This document shows, piece by piece, positions 25,139-33,670 of a stretch of 64,000 nucleotides of DNA. Origin of the DNA: Streptomyces dysideae (GTDB lineage Bacteria; Actinomycetota; Actinomycetes; Streptomycetales; Streptomycetaceae). The notes beneath the pieces were generated by a model. The model did not search any database. It was not told where the DNA came from and saw only the letters and a list, made by a program, of their open reading frames with translations. The first letter of the stretch is position 1; each line of letters begins with the position of its first letter. A program made the position numbers and the translations under genes. The stretch covers positions 88,395-152,394 of the forward strand of contig NZ_KQ949101.1 in NCBI RefSeq assembly GCF_001514305.1, given 5' to 3'.

Positions 25139-25318
25139 CCGGGCTGACGGACGCCGGGAGCCTGTCCGGGGCCATCGGTGAGGACCTCACCGCGGTGCGT
25201 GGCGAGGGGCTCGTTGCCATGAGGCAGTACGAGGCGGAGCACGGGCCCTTCACCGAGGCCGAACTCGCCGAGGCCGATGCACGGATCGACCGGGTGCTGG
25301 GCCCGCCGACGACGATCA
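25135..25318 (+). pseudogene. Antitoxin-like reading frame, probably a remnant
   Basis: From GTG 25135 (overlapping the previous stop) the frame encodes TDAGSLSGAIGEDLTAVRGE, then MRQYEAEHGPFTEAELAEAD and ARIDRVLG, resembling the acidic C-terminal tail of VapB-type antitoxins. Beyond about 25318 the frame loses protein-like composition and runs without stop into the out-of-frame Uma2 gene. No toxin follows. A complete DNA-binding domain is missing, so it is listed as a remnant. Confidence 0.35.
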
Positions 25319-25414
25319 GGGCCGCCGCCGGGAGGGCGGGGCGCCGGACGGGAGCGACGTATGAGCGTGCAGGATGCGCCGGTCAGGGCACCATGGAGTC
25401 GAGGAGGCGACGCC

Positions 25415-25993
25415 ATGACCCCCAGGACCGAGCACCAGCCGCAGATGACCACCGAGGAGTTCGAGCAGCTGGAACGCCATGCCCCGGAGACCGTGCGGCT
25501 GGAGTTCATCAACGGAAAGGTCCAGGTCAAGCCGGTGACCGATGGCAACCACGACCAGATCATCGCCTGGTTGCAGCGGCTGTGCATGCAGCACCGTCCC
25601 GAGCTGTGGCTTTATGGGGATCGCGGCATGAAGATCGAGCGCTACCGCATGGGACGGGCGCGCCCGGACGGTGTCCTTGCCCCGTTCGGATTCCCGACGG
25701 GACACGGGAACTGGTCCGAGACTTCAGGCGTGCTCATGGCGGTTGAAGTCACGTCGCACGACTCCGACACGCATCAGCGCGACCGCGTCGAGAAGCCCGG
25801 CGGTTACGCAGCCGCCGGCATCCCCGTCTACCTCCTCATCGACCGTGACGACTGCTCGGTCGTCGTCTTCAATCAGCCGGAAGACGGCCGCTACCGGCAC
25901 GAGGAGAAGCTCCCCTTCGGTGCGACCGTCAAGATCCCCGAGCCCGTGAACATCACCCTCGACACTGAGCCCCTCAAGGAGTTCGTGGACTAG
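25415..25993 (+). CDS. Uma2 family (restriction-endonuclease-fold) protein
   Basis: A 192-residue protein; ATG 25415 has GAGGAGG 7 nt upstream. It shows the Uma2 PD-(D/E)xK-like layout: MTTEEFEQLERHAPETVRLE, EFINGKVQVKPVTDGNHDQI, RPDGVLAPFG with the metal-binding Asp, VLMAVEVTSHDSDTHQRDRV with the catalytic Glu, and KPGGYAAAGIPVYLLIDRDD. The family is abundant in Streptomyces and cyanobacteria and is often linked to mobile elements; its substrate is not established. It converges on the truncated phzF gene. Confidence 0.9.
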   Translation: MTPRTEHQPQMTTEEFEQLERHAPETVRLEFINGKVQVKPVTDGNHDQIIAWLQRLCMQHRPELWLYGDRGMKIERYRMGRARPDGVLAPFGFPTGHGNWSETSGVLMAVEVTSHDSDTHQRDRVEKPGGYAAAGIPVYLLIDRDDCSVVVFNQPEDGRYRHEEKLPFGATVKIPEPVNITLDTEPLKEFVD

Positions 25994-25999
25994 GCGGGT

Positions 26000-26638
26000 T
26001 CAGGCGTCTACGACCCGATCTCCACGGCCGTCCCCGACCCCCCCGATCCCGCTGCCCGTTTCCCTCGGCACGGTCACCGTGATCGTGCTCGGGCGGCCCA
26101 TGTCCGCGCCCTGAAGGACCGTCAGGGTCGCCGGAGTCGGCACCAGTTCGAGTTCGCGCAGGTAGCCGCCGAACGCCGCGGCCGCCGCACCGGTGGCCGG
26201 GTCCTCCACGACCCCGCCGGGCGGGAACGGGTTGCGGGCGTGGAACACCGTCGGGGACTCCCGCCAGACCAGGGCGACGGTCGTCCAGTCCCGGCGGCGC
26301 ATCAGGTCGGCGAGTGCCGGCATGTCGTAGTCCAGGTCGGCCAGCCGGCCCCGGCCGGCCACGGCGACGACCGGATGCCAGGCACCGGCATAGGCCACCC
26401 GCGGCGGCAGCGCCGGGTCGAGGTCGCCGGCCGACCGGCGCAGCGCCGTCAGCAGCTCGGCCAGATCGGCCTCGGCGAGCGGCACCGACCGTGGCGGCAC
26501 GCTCACCAGCGTGGCCGTCACCGTGCCGTCCGGCGCCTTGGCGGTGGAGACGGAGACCGGGCCGGCCTTCGTACGGAGCTGAAGGGCGCCGACGCCGTGC
26601 CGGTGCGCGTGGGCGACGGCGGTCGCGATCGTGGCGTT
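26000..26638 (-). pseudogene. PhzF-family isomerase, N-terminally truncated
   Basis: The C-terminal two-thirds of a PhzF-like protein are intact in frame: ATIATAVAHAHRHGVGALQL, RTKAGPVSVSTAKAPDG, PTVFHARNPFPPGGVVEDPA and TGAAAAAFGGYLRELEL. The N-terminal third with the GNPAAV and GHATLA segments, including the catalytic Glu, is absent. Upstream of about 26638 the frame continues only as the antisense of another gene remnant (26631-26777). A deletion has fused the two, so this is most likely non-functional even though a start could be found at 26857. Confidence 0.75.
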
Positions 26639-26777
26639 CAACCTCGTCGTCGCGCTCGCCGCGCCCTTCGTCGTCGACGGGGCCCAGGGCATCATGACCA
26701 GCGTCGGGATGGGCGTAGTCTCCCTCGGGGCCGGCAGCGCCCTGTTCCGCGGCAAGAAGGCAGGCGGCGCCGCGTAA
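26631..26777 (+). pseudogene. 3' fragment of a membrane-protein gene
   Basis: On the plus strand, 48 codons ending at TAA 26777 encode AFNLVVALAAPFVVDGAQGI then MTSVGMGVVSLGAGSALFRG, two hydrophobic stretches with a basic KK tail. This reads as the C-terminal end of an integral membrane protein whose 5' part is missing exactly where the truncated phzF gene begins, marking the deletion junction. The parent family is not recognised. Confidence 0.45.
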
Positions 26778-26939
26778 TCGTCCAATGACCCGGCGTGAAT
26801 TGGATGCACGCTGTCCCGGTCCTGTATTTCCCTTGCACGGGCCCTAACCAGTGCCACGCGAATCTGGAATCACTTCCACCGCAGACCACACAGAAAGCGG
26901 AGGGAGAAGCCCAACTTCGACCCGCACTGGGAGACAGCG

Positions 26940-27440
26940 ATGACCCGTCGTTCCATAAGCAAGCGCGTTGCCCTCGTCACCGCCGCCGCCCTCGTCGCCG
27001 TCGGCACCTTCGCCGCCGGCGCGGCGGTCGCCGGGTCCGGCGAGGAGGCGAAGCCTTCCAAGAAGCAGGTCGCCGCCCTGTTCGACGACTGGAACGCGGC
27101 CCTGCAGACCGGTGACCCGGAGAAGGTCGCCGACCTGTACGCGGACGACGCGGTCCTGCTGCCCACCCTCTCCAACGAGGTCCGTACGGACCGCGAGGGC
27201 CGCATCGACTACTTCGAGCACTTCCTGGAGAACAAGCCGGTCGGCAAGAAGATCGAGACGCACATCAACGTCCTCGACTCGGACTCGGTGCTCGACGCGG
27301 GCACGTACCAGTTCGCGCTCACCGACCACGAGACCGGCAAGAAGAGCGTCGCCAAGGCCCGTTACACCTACGAGTGGGAGAAGCGGGACGGCGAGTGGAA
27401 GATCGTCAACCACCACTCCTCGTTGATGCCCGAAGGCTGA
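26940..27440 (+). CDS. Secreted SnoaL/DUF4440-like protein (SgcJ/EcaC type)
   Basis: A 166-residue protein with a clear Sec signal peptide (RRSISKRVALVTAAALVAVG, cleavage near AVAGSG). The mature part is a cone-shaped SnoaL-like fold: VAALFDDWNAALQTGDPEKV, ADLYADDAVLLPTLSN, DYFEHFLENKPVGKKI and a C-terminal ARYTYEWEKRDGEWKIVNHH. The family name carries the word oxidoreductase, but no redox cofactor site is visible; ligand binding is more likely. ATG 26940 has GGGAG 6-7 nt upstream. Its 3' end overlaps the histidine kinase gene end by 35 bp in convergent orientation. Confidence 0.82.
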   Translation: MTRRSISKRVALVTAAALVAVGTFAAGAAVAGSGEEAKPSKKQVAALFDDWNAALQTGDPEKVADLYADDAVLLPTLSNEVRTDREGRIDYFEHFLENKPVGKKIETHINVLDSDSVLDAGTYQFALTDHETGKKSVAKARYTYEWEKRDGEWKIVNHHSSLMPEG

Positions 27441-28776
27441 TCGCCACGCACAGCCCGCCCCCGGGCGCGTCCTTGAGGGCCACCGTCCCGCCGTCGTCGG
27501 TGATGAGCTGCTTGACGACGGCGAGGCCGAGCCCCGAACCGGAGCGCCCGGTGAGGCCCTGGCCGCGCCAGAAGCGGTCGAAGGCGCGGGACTTCTCCGC
27601 GTCCGACATGCCCGGTCCCTCGTCCAGCACGGACAGGACCACCTTGTCGCCCCTCGGCTCCATCCGGACCGTGATGGTCGCGCCGTCCGGTGAGACCTCC
27701 AGGGCGTTCGAGAGCACGTTGTCCAGCACCTGGTCCAGAGCACCGGGGCTGGCCAGCACAAGCAGCCGGCCGTCGATACTCCCCCTGAGCGCGATGGTGA
27801 CTCCGCGCTCGTCGGCGGCCGGCCTCCACACCGCGAGCCTCTCCTCCACGATGTCCCACAGGGGGAGAGGCTCCGCGGCGGTGACCTTCGCCTCCGCGCG
27901 GGCCAGCACCAGCAGGCCGTTGACCAGGCGGCTCATCCGGACCACCTCCGCCGTCGCCTGCTCCACGTCCTCCCGTACGAACTCGTCGTCCACCCCGTCC
28001 GCGATGTTGTCCAGCGACAGACGCAAGGCCGTGAGAGGGGTACGGAGTTGATGGGAGGCGTCCGCCACGAAGATGCGCTGCGAGGCGATCAGGGTGTCGA
28101 GGCGTTCGCCGGCCTGGTTGAGCGTGCGGGCCAGCGTCTGGGTCTCCACCGGGCCCGTCACCTCGGAGCGGGCCGTCAGGTCGCCGTCGCTGAACTTGCT
28201 GGCCATGTCGTTCAGCTGGCGCAGGGGAGCAGTCAGCCGGCGCGCGACGATCGCACCCAGACCGGCCGCGGCCGCCAGGACGGCGACGGCAAGTCCGGCC
28301 CGGAAGCCCCAGATCGTCCACAGCCGGCTGGTGAGTTTGGCGGTGTCGTACTTGATCCGTACGGCGCCCACGACCGGCTTGTCCTCGTCGCCGGCCTCAT
28401 GGGCGGCGACGGTGATCACCAGATGGCGGCCCCAGATGAAGTCCGAGCCCCAGTCCGTCGTGGACTCCCCCTTCCGCAGGGCGTTGTTGAGCGCCGCGTC
28501 CCGGGCCGGGCGGGGGAGGTCGGCCGCGCAGGGCTCGTCGTGGGTGGTGAAGAGCTCGACCCTGTCGTGGTACGCCGTGGCCATCTGCTCCAGCGCCTCG
28601 CAGGAGGCGGGGTTGCCCTGGCCCAGCAGCTGGGCCATGGTCCTGGCCTCGCGCAGTACGGAGTCCCTGGTGTCGTCGCGCAGCTGGTCGGTGAGCGTGT
28701 ACGCCACCGGGACGGTGAACAGGGCGATGGCGATCGCCACGAGCGCGATGTAGCTCTGGATCAGTTGCCGGTTCAC
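27406..28776 (-). CDS. Membrane sensor histidine kinase
   Basis: A 456-residue kinase. Two membrane helices (about 9-27, YIALVAIAIALFTVPVAYTL, and about 140-165, GLAVAVLAAAAGLGAIV) flank an extracytoplasmic sensor of about 110 residues with two Cys. A HAMP domain follows (RRLTAPLRQLNDMASKFSDG), then the phosphoacceptor helix VADASHQLRTPLTALRLSLD and an HATPase domain with DNVLSNALEVSPDG, SVLDEGPGM and GSGLGLAVVK. It overlaps the response-regulator gene start/stop by 4 bp and forms a two-component system. The stimulus is unknown. Confidence 0.93.
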   Translation of the reverse strand: MNRQLIQSYIALVAIAIALFTVPVAYTLTDQLRDDTRDSVLREARTMAQLLGQGNPASCEALEQMATAYHDRVELFTTHDEPCAADLPRPARDAALNNALRKGESTTDWGSDFIWGRHLVITVAAHEAGDEDKPVVGAVRIKYDTAKLTSRLWTIWGFRAGLAVAVLAAAAGLGAIVARRLTAPLRQLNDMASKFSDGDLTARSEVTGPVETQTLARTLNQAGERLDTLIASQRIFVADASHQLRTPLTALRLSLDNIADGVDDEFVREDVEQATAEVVRMSRLVNGLLVLARAEAKVTAAEPLPLWDIVEERLAVWRPAADERGVTIALRGSIDGRLLVLASPGALDQVLDNVLSNALEVSPDGATITVRMEPRGDKVVLSVLDEGPGMSDAEKSRAFDRFWRGQGLTGRSGSGLGLAVVKQLITDDGGTVALKDAPGGGLCVAISLRASTRSGG

Positions 28777-29468
28777 CGTGCGCCGCCGTCACCCTCGTTG
28801 GCGATCTCCAGCCGGAACCCGACCCCGCGCACCGCCTCGATCGTGATCACCCCGGCGAACTTGCGCCGCAGCGCGGCCACATGCACGTCCAGCGTCTTCG
28901 TCGGCCCGAACCAGTTCGCGTCCCAGACCGCTTCCATGATCTGCTCGCGCGACATCAGCGCCCCGGGCTCCTCGGTGAGGAAGGCCAGCAGGTCGTACTC
29001 CTTGGGCGCGAGCGCCACCTCCTCGCCGTCCAGGCGGACCCGGGCCGCCTTGCGGTCGATGGTGAGGCGGGAGCCGTACCGGTCGGCGGCGCTCTCCGCG
29101 CCATTGGGCGTACGGGGCTGCATGCGCCGCATCACCGCTCGTATCCGCGCGATCACCTCACGCACCCCGAACGGCTTGGACACGTAGTCGTCGGCCCCGA
29201 GCTCCAGGCCGACCACCCGGTCCGTCTCGTCGCTACGGGCGCTGATCACGATGATCGGCACATCGCTGCGTTCGCGCAGCGCCTTGCAGACGTCGAGGCC
29301 GTCGGTGTCGGGCAGCCCGAGATCGAGCAGCACGACGTCATAAGGCTCCCGGTGGCTCAGCGCCGCGCCGCCCGTGGTGACCCACGCCACCTCGAACCCG
29401 TAACGCAGCAGGCCTCGCCGTAGCGACTCGGCGACCGGTTCGTCGTCTTCCACCAGCAGTACACGCAC
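28773..29468 (-). CDS. OmpR-family response regulator
   Basis: A 231-residue regulator. GTG 29468 begins RVLLVEDDEPVAESLRRGLL; the phosphoacceptor is Asp49 in VVLLDLGLPDTDG and the signal Lys lies in DDYVSKPFG. The C-terminal winged helix has KEYDLLAFLTEEPGALMSRE and VHVAALRRKFAG. No ribosome site precedes the GTG, but CATTAT sits 9 nt upstream as a -10-like box, so the mRNA may be leaderless. It is the partner of the kinase at 27406. Longer in-frame starts exist upstream but would read through the adjacent NLR remnant in antisense. Confidence 0.92.
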   Translation of the reverse strand: MRVLLVEDDEPVAESLRRGLLRYGFEVAWVTTGGAALSHREPYDVVLLDLGLPDTDGLDVCKALRERSDVPIIVISARSDETDRVVGLELGADDYVSKPFGVREVIARIRAVMRRMQPRTPNGAESAADRYGSRLTIDRKAARVRLDGEEVALAPKEYDLLAFLTEEPGALMSREQIMEAVWDANWFGPTKTLDVHVAALRRKFAGVITIEAVRGVGFRLEIANEGDGGAR

Positions 29469-29544
29469 AGGCGAACCATAATGGTTGAACTTTAAAGACG
29501 GCCGGGGCCGGGCCGCGGGCCGGTGAAGACGGGGTGCGTCAACG

Positions 29545-30060
29545 GTGGAGGCATCGGGGGAGCGGGCGGTCGGGCTCGGGGGCAGCGCGCGCAACGTCGC
29601 CACCGGGGACTTCATCCAGCAGATCGACCAGGCGACCGTGCTGCCGGCGGAGGCGTTCCTGCCGGTGGGGGAGTTGCCGAAGCGGCTGGTGAAGCTGCCG
29701 GCGCCGACCAGGCTGTTCGTCGGGCGGGAGCGGGAACTCGCCCTGCTGGACGGGCCGTCGGCCGTGGTGTGTGTCCATGGTCTCGGGGGTATCGGGAAGT
29801 CCACGCTGGTGGCGAAGTGGGCGCAGGACAGTACCGGAACGTCTCGTCGCCCACAGCATGATCTCGGTGGACGGCGACACGCTTTCCGTCCACCGCCTTG
29901 TGCAGGCCGTCTCCCCGGACACCCGGTGAGCATGCGCTGGTAGGGCAGACGATCATCGACGCCCGGGACGTGGCGATCCGGCTGCTCTACGGAGCTTTTC
30001 CCGAAAACTATGAGGACGCCCGAGTGACCTGCACCACTTCCCGTGTGCTCGGCCCTTCAC
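29545..30060 (+). pseudogene. NLR (NB-ARC) gene with its core deleted
   Basis: From GTG 29545 the frame encodes the same tail plan as the NLR at 20135: ASGERAVGLGGS, TGDFIQQIDQATVLPAEAF, then PTRLFVGRERELALLDG and Walker A CVHGLGGIGKSTLVAKWAQ. Directly after, the sequence jumps in another frame to ERLVAHSMISVDGDTLSVHR then LVQAVSPDTR, a segment that in the intact gene lies about 260 residues later. From 29920 a third frame has DARDVAIRLLYGAFPENYED, like the first helices of the sensor region. The ATPase core is missing and the frame is broken. Confidence 0.82.
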
Positions 30061-30170
30061 AGGGCAGACACCATCCCGGAGCGCCGAATCTCATCATGTG
30101 GTAACCCCAGGGTGGATTTCGGACGCTCGTTAAACTGAGCCGACACACACGGACTGAGCGAGGAGCGCAC

Positions 30171-31463
30171 GTGGGCCTTGTCGTGCAGAAGTACGGAGGC
30201 TCCTCCGTAGCCGATGCCGAGGGCATCAAGCGCGTCGCCAAGCGGATCGTGGAAGCGAAGAAGAACGGCCACCAGGTGGTCGTCGTCGTTTCCGCGATGG
30301 GCGACACGACGGACGAGCTGATCGATCTCGCCGAGCAGGTGTCTCCGATGCCTGCCGGGCGTGAGTTCGACATGCTGCTGACCGCCGGAGAGCGTATCTC
30401 CATGGCCCTGCTGGCCATGGCGATCAAAAACCTGGGCCACGAGGCCCAGTCCTTCACCGGCAGCCAGGCAGGCGTCATCACCGACTCGGTCCACAACAAA
30501 GCCCGGATCATCGATGTCACGCCGGGCCGGATCCGTGACTCGGTGAACGAGGGCAACATCGCCATCGTCGCCGGCTTCCAGGGCGTCAGCCAGGACAAGA
30601 AGGACATCACCACGCTCGGTCGCGGTGGTTCCGACACCACGGCCGTCGCTCTCGCCGCCGCGCTGGACGCCGAGGTCTGCGAGATCTACACCGACGTGGA
30701 CGGCGTGTTCACCGCCGACCCGCGAGTGGTGACGAAGGCCCGGAAGATCGACTGGATCTCGTTCGAGGACATGCTCGAACTGGCCAGCTCCGGGTCGAAG
30801 GTGCTGCTCCACCGGTGTGTGGAGTACGCCCGCCGCTACAACATCCCGATCCACGTCCGCTCGTCCTTCAGCGGACTGCAGGGCACGTGGGTCAGCAGTG
30901 AGCCACTCGTTCAAAAGGCACAGCAGCAAGGGGACCAGAAGGTGGAGCAGGCCATCATCTCCGGTGTCGCGCACGACACGTCGGAGGCCAAGGTCACGGT
31001 CGTCGGCGTACCGGACAAGCCGGGCGAGGCCGCCGCGATCTTCCGCACGATCTCCGACGCCGAGATCAACATCGACATGATCGTGCAGAACGTGTCCGCC
31101 GCCTCCACCGGGCTGACGGACATCTCCTTCACGCTCCCCAAGGCCGAGGGCCGCAAGGCCATCGACGCCCTGGAGAAGAACAAGCACGGCATCGGCTTCG
31201 AGTCGCTGCGCTACGACGACCAGATCGGCAAGATCTCCCTCGTCGGCGCGGGCATGAAGACGAACCCCGGCGTCACGGCCGACTTCTTCACCGCCCTGTC
31301 CGACGCGGGCGTGAACATCGAGCTGATCTCGACCTCGGAGATCCGCATCTCGGTCGTCACGCGCGCCGACGACGTCAACGAGGCCGTCCGCGCCGTGCAC
31401 ACCGCCTTCGGTCTGGACTCCGACAGCGACGAGGCCGTCGTCTACGGGGGCACCGGCCGCTGA
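30171..31463 (+). CDS. ask: Aspartate kinase (aspartokinase)
   Basis: A 430-residue enzyme phosphorylating aspartate, the first step of the lysine, threonine and methionine branch and of diaminopimelate for the wall. The kinase domain starts GLVVQKYGGSSVADAEGIKR and includes VVVVVSAMGDTTDELIDLAE, TTLGRGGSDTTAVALAAAL and YTDVDGVFTADPR. Two ACT domains follow, with VVGVPDKPGEAAAIFRTISD and GAGMKTNPGVTADFFTALSD. GTG 30171 has GAGGAG 5 nt upstream. It forms an operon with asd (1-bp overlap). Feedback by lysine and threonine is expected from the ACT domains. Confidence 0.97.
   Translation: MGLVVQKYGGSSVADAEGIKRVAKRIVEAKKNGHQVVVVVSAMGDTTDELIDLAEQVSPMPAGREFDMLLTAGERISMALLAMAIKNLGHEAQSFTGSQAGVITDSVHNKARIIDVTPGRIRDSVNEGNIAIVAGFQGVSQDKKDITTLGRGGSDTTAVALAAALDAEVCEIYTDVDGVFTADPRVVTKARKIDWISFEDMLELASSGSKVLLHRCVEYARRYNIPIHVRSSFSGLQGTWVSSEPLVQKAQQQGDQKVEQAIISGVAHDTSEAKVTVVGVPDKPGEAAAIFRTISDAEINIDMIVQNVSAASTGLTDISFTLPKAEGRKAIDALEKNKHGIGFESLRYDDQIGKISLVGAGMKTNPGVTADFFTALSDAGVNIELISTSEIRISVVTRADDVNEAVRAVHTAFGLDSDSDEAVVYGGTGR
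30942..31463 (+). other. Probable internal start for the aspartokinase beta subunit
   Basis: An in-frame GTG at 30942 gives VEQAIISGVAHDTSEAKVTV, aligning with the known internal start of the beta subunit in Corynebacterium and Bacillus aspartokinases. AGGGG lies about 9 nt upstream. The product would be 173 residues carrying only the ACT domains, which would form an alpha2-beta2 enzyme. Inferred by homology of position. Confidence 0.6.
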
Positions 31464-32530
31464 TGGCCGGTACCGGACGGACCGTACGCCCGACGCTCGC
31501 GGTGGTGGGTGCGACCGGGGCCGTCGGCACGGTCATGCTCCAGATCCTGTCCCAGCACGCGGACATCTGGGGCGAGATCCGTCTGATCGCCTCGCCGCGC
31601 TCGGCCGGCCGCAAGCTGGCCGTGCGCGGCGAGGAGGTCGAGGTCGTGGCCCTGTCGGAGGAGGCCTTCGACGGGGTCGACGTCGCCATGTTCGACGTAC
31701 CCGACGAGGTGTCCGCGCAGTGGGCACCGGTCGCCGCGGCCAAGGGCGCGGTCGTCGTGGACAACTCCGGTGCCTTCCGGATGGACCCGGACGTGCCGCT
31801 CGTCGTCCCCGAGGTCAATCCGCACATGGCCAGGCGCCGGCCGCGCGGGATCATCGCCAATCCCAACTGCACGACCCTCTCCATGATCGTGGCGCTGGGC
31901 GCGCTGCACGCCGAGTTCGGGCTGCGCGAGCTGGTGGTGTCGTCGTACCAGGCGGTCAGTGGGGCCGGGCGGGCCGGCGTGGAAACGCTGCGGCAGCAGA
32001 TGTCGCTGGTCGCCGGTACGGAGCTGGGGACCAGCCCCGGTGACGTACGGCGGGCTGTAGGTGACAACACCGGGCCGTTCCCGGAGCCGGTCGCGCTGAA
32101 CGTCGTGCCGTGGGCCGGGTCGGTCCGCGAGGACGGCTGGTCGTCCGAGGAGATGAAGGTGCGGGACGAGTCCCGCAAGATCCTCGGGCTGCCCCAGTTG
32201 CCGGTCGCGGTGACCTGCGTACGGGTGCCGGTGATCACGACCCACTCGCTGACCGTGCACGCCCGCTTCGAGGGCGAGGTCACCGTGGACAGGGCGCGCG
32301 AGATCCTCGCCACGGCGCCCGGGGTCGTCCTGTGCGACAACCCGGAGGCCGGGGAGTTCCCGACGCCCGCCGACGTGGTGGGCACGGACCCGACCTGGGT
32401 CGGCCGGGTGCGCCGGGCGCTCGACGACCCCACCGCCCTCGAACTCTTCGTCTGCGGGGACAATCTGCGCAAGGGTGCGGCCCTGAACACCGCGCAGATC
32501 GCCGAGCTGGTGGCGGCGGAGCTCTCGTAG
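31463..32530 (+). CDS. asd: Aspartate-semialdehyde dehydrogenase
   Basis: A 355-residue NADP-dependent enzyme reducing aspartyl phosphate to the semialdehyde, directly after ask. Visible: the dinucleotide fold start LAVVGATGAVGTVMLQIL, PLVVPEVNPHMA, the catalytic Cys in IIANPNCTTLSMIVALGALH, SYQAVSGAGRAGVETLRQQ and the substrate Arg/His region VRVPVITTHSLTVHARFEGE. Start ATG overlaps the ask TGA by one base. Length is normal. Confidence 0.96.
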   Translation: MAGTGRTVRPTLAVVGATGAVGTVMLQILSQHADIWGEIRLIASPRSAGRKLAVRGEEVEVVALSEEAFDGVDVAMFDVPDEVSAQWAPVAAAKGAVVVDNSGAFRMDPDVPLVVPEVNPHMARRRPRGIIANPNCTTLSMIVALGALHAEFGLRELVVSSYQAVSGAGRAGVETLRQQMSLVAGTELGTSPGDVRRAVGDNTGPFPEPVALNVVPWAGSVREDGWSSEEMKVRDESRKILGLPQLPVAVTCVRVPVITTHSLTVHARFEGEVTVDRAREILATAPGVVLCDNPEAGEFPTPADVVGTDPTWVGRVRRALDDPTALELFVCGDNLRKGAALNTAQIAELVAAELS

Positions 32531-32640
32531 TCGTCGTGTCGCTTCTCGCGCAGTTCCCGTGCGGTTTCTGGTGTGGCGCGTGTGGCACGGGAAAAGTTCT
32601 GGCCGGTGGCTGAAACGCTTGTAAGATCCATGTAAGGCAT

Positions 32641-32666
32641 GTGGTCCGGACGATGGTCCGGACCAC
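32641..32666. promoter_or_regulatory. Long inverted repeat downstream of asd
   Basis: GTGGTCCGGAC (32641-32651) and GTCCGGACCAC (32656-32666) are perfect 11-bp arms with loop GATG. It may be a terminator for asd or an operator for the sigma-factor gene downstream. Nothing coding was found in 32531-32986 apart from this and the hairpin at 32701. Confidence 0.5.
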
Positions 32667-32700
32667 TTGTAGCGGGCCTCTTCGGTGTCCGGAGATTTCC

Positions 32701-32734
32701 TCCCCGCCCTCCGCAACCGCGCGGAGGGCGGGGA
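32701..32734. terminator. Strong hairpin between asd and the sigma-factor gene
   Basis: TCCCCGCCCTCCGC and GCGGAGGGCGGGGA are perfect 14-bp arms with a 6-nt loop (AACCGC), 170 bp after asd. It probably separates the ask-asd operon from the sigma-factor operon. Confidence 0.75.
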
Positions 32735-32986
32735 GCGTCTTTGCGGTCGCCCTTCGGGAGCGTGTGGACGCGTTTTTTTCAGGCGTGGTCAGGCGTGGGG
32801 ACGCCTTGAGCCGGACGTGGGGACGTTCGGCCAACCGGGACATAGGGGATGAGCGGGACGCATGAGGGCATGTGAGTCACCGTCAGTCGTGCTGTTCGAC
32901 GCGAGATCGCGATCGGCTGCGACGGCCGACGTAAAACCGACGTCCGGCACGTACAACCCTCACGGGGGGAAGCGTGTCCAACTGGC

Positions 32987-33670
32987 GTGGCAGAGGTACT
33001 CGACTTCACCGTGGCAGCGCGCGGCACGGCCCTACGGCCGCCCCGGCGGCCTTTGGGATCCCGCATGTCCGGCGCGTCCGGCGGCATGCCGGTGATCGCG
33101 CCCATGCCCGCAGCGCGGCCCGCCCGCATACCCAGTCAGCGCGACGGCGTCGAGTCCGCCGAGGACGCAGCGGCGGCCGGTACGACCGTCGACCACCTCA
33201 CCGCGACCTACCGCACGCACTACCGCTCGCTGCTGGGTCTCGCGGCGCTCCTCCTCGACGACACCGCCTCCTGCGAGGATGTCGTCCAGGAGGCATTCAT
33301 CCGGGTGCACTCGGCGCGCAAGCGCGTCCGTGACCCGGAGAAGACGCTCGCGTACCTGCGTCAGACGGTCGTCAACCTGTCCCGTTCCGCCCTGCGCCGC
33401 CGCATCCTCGGCCTGAAGCTGCTCTCCAAGCCGATGCCGGACATGGCGAGCGCGGAGGAGGGGGCGTACGACCAGCTGGAGCGCGACTCGCTGATCAAGG
33501 CGATGAAGGGGCTGCAGCGCCGTCAGCGCGAGGTGCTGGTGCTGCGGTACTTCGCCGACATGACCGAGGCGCAGGTCGCCGAGACGCTCGGCATATCGCT
33601 GGGCTCGGTGAAGGCCTACGGCTCGCGCGGCATCGCGGCCCTGCGGATCGCCATGGAGGCCCCGGCATGA
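32987..33670 (+). CDS. ECF (SigE-family) RNA polymerase sigma factor
   Basis: A 227-residue sigma-70-type factor. Region 2 is LTATYRTHYRSLLGLAALLL then CEDVVQEAFIRVHSARKRV; region 4 is LQRRQREVLVLRYFADMTEA and VAETLGISLGSVKAYGSRGI. The first about 60 residues are a Pro/Arg-rich extension with no family match, so GTG 32987 is uncertain and an internal ATG (33065 or 33095) may be the real start. It overlaps the membrane-protein gene at 33667 by 4 bp (ATGA), the usual pairing with an anti-sigma factor. In S. coelicolor a sigma gene lies at the equivalent place after ask-asd, as I recall. Confidence 0.88.
   Translation: MAEVLDFTVAARGTALRPPRRPLGSRMSGASGGMPVIAPMPAARPARIPSQRDGVESAEDAAAAGTTVDHLTATYRTHYRSLLGLAALLLDDTASCEDVVQEAFIRVHSARKRVRDPEKTLAYLRQTVVNLSRSALRRRILGLKLLSKPMPDMASAEEGAYDQLERDSLIKAMKGLQRRQREVLVLRYFADMTEAQVAETLGISLGSVKAYGSRGIAALRIAMEAPA

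Noticed and set aside
26000..26857. A complete 285-residue PhzF isomerase
   Set aside because: The first 73 codons are the antisense of another gene fragment and the N-terminal catalytic region of the family is missing.
29474..29486. AACCA-TAA-TGGTT palindrome before the response regulator gene
   Set aside because: Arms are only 5 bp; it could be chance. It was not listed as an operator without a second copy.
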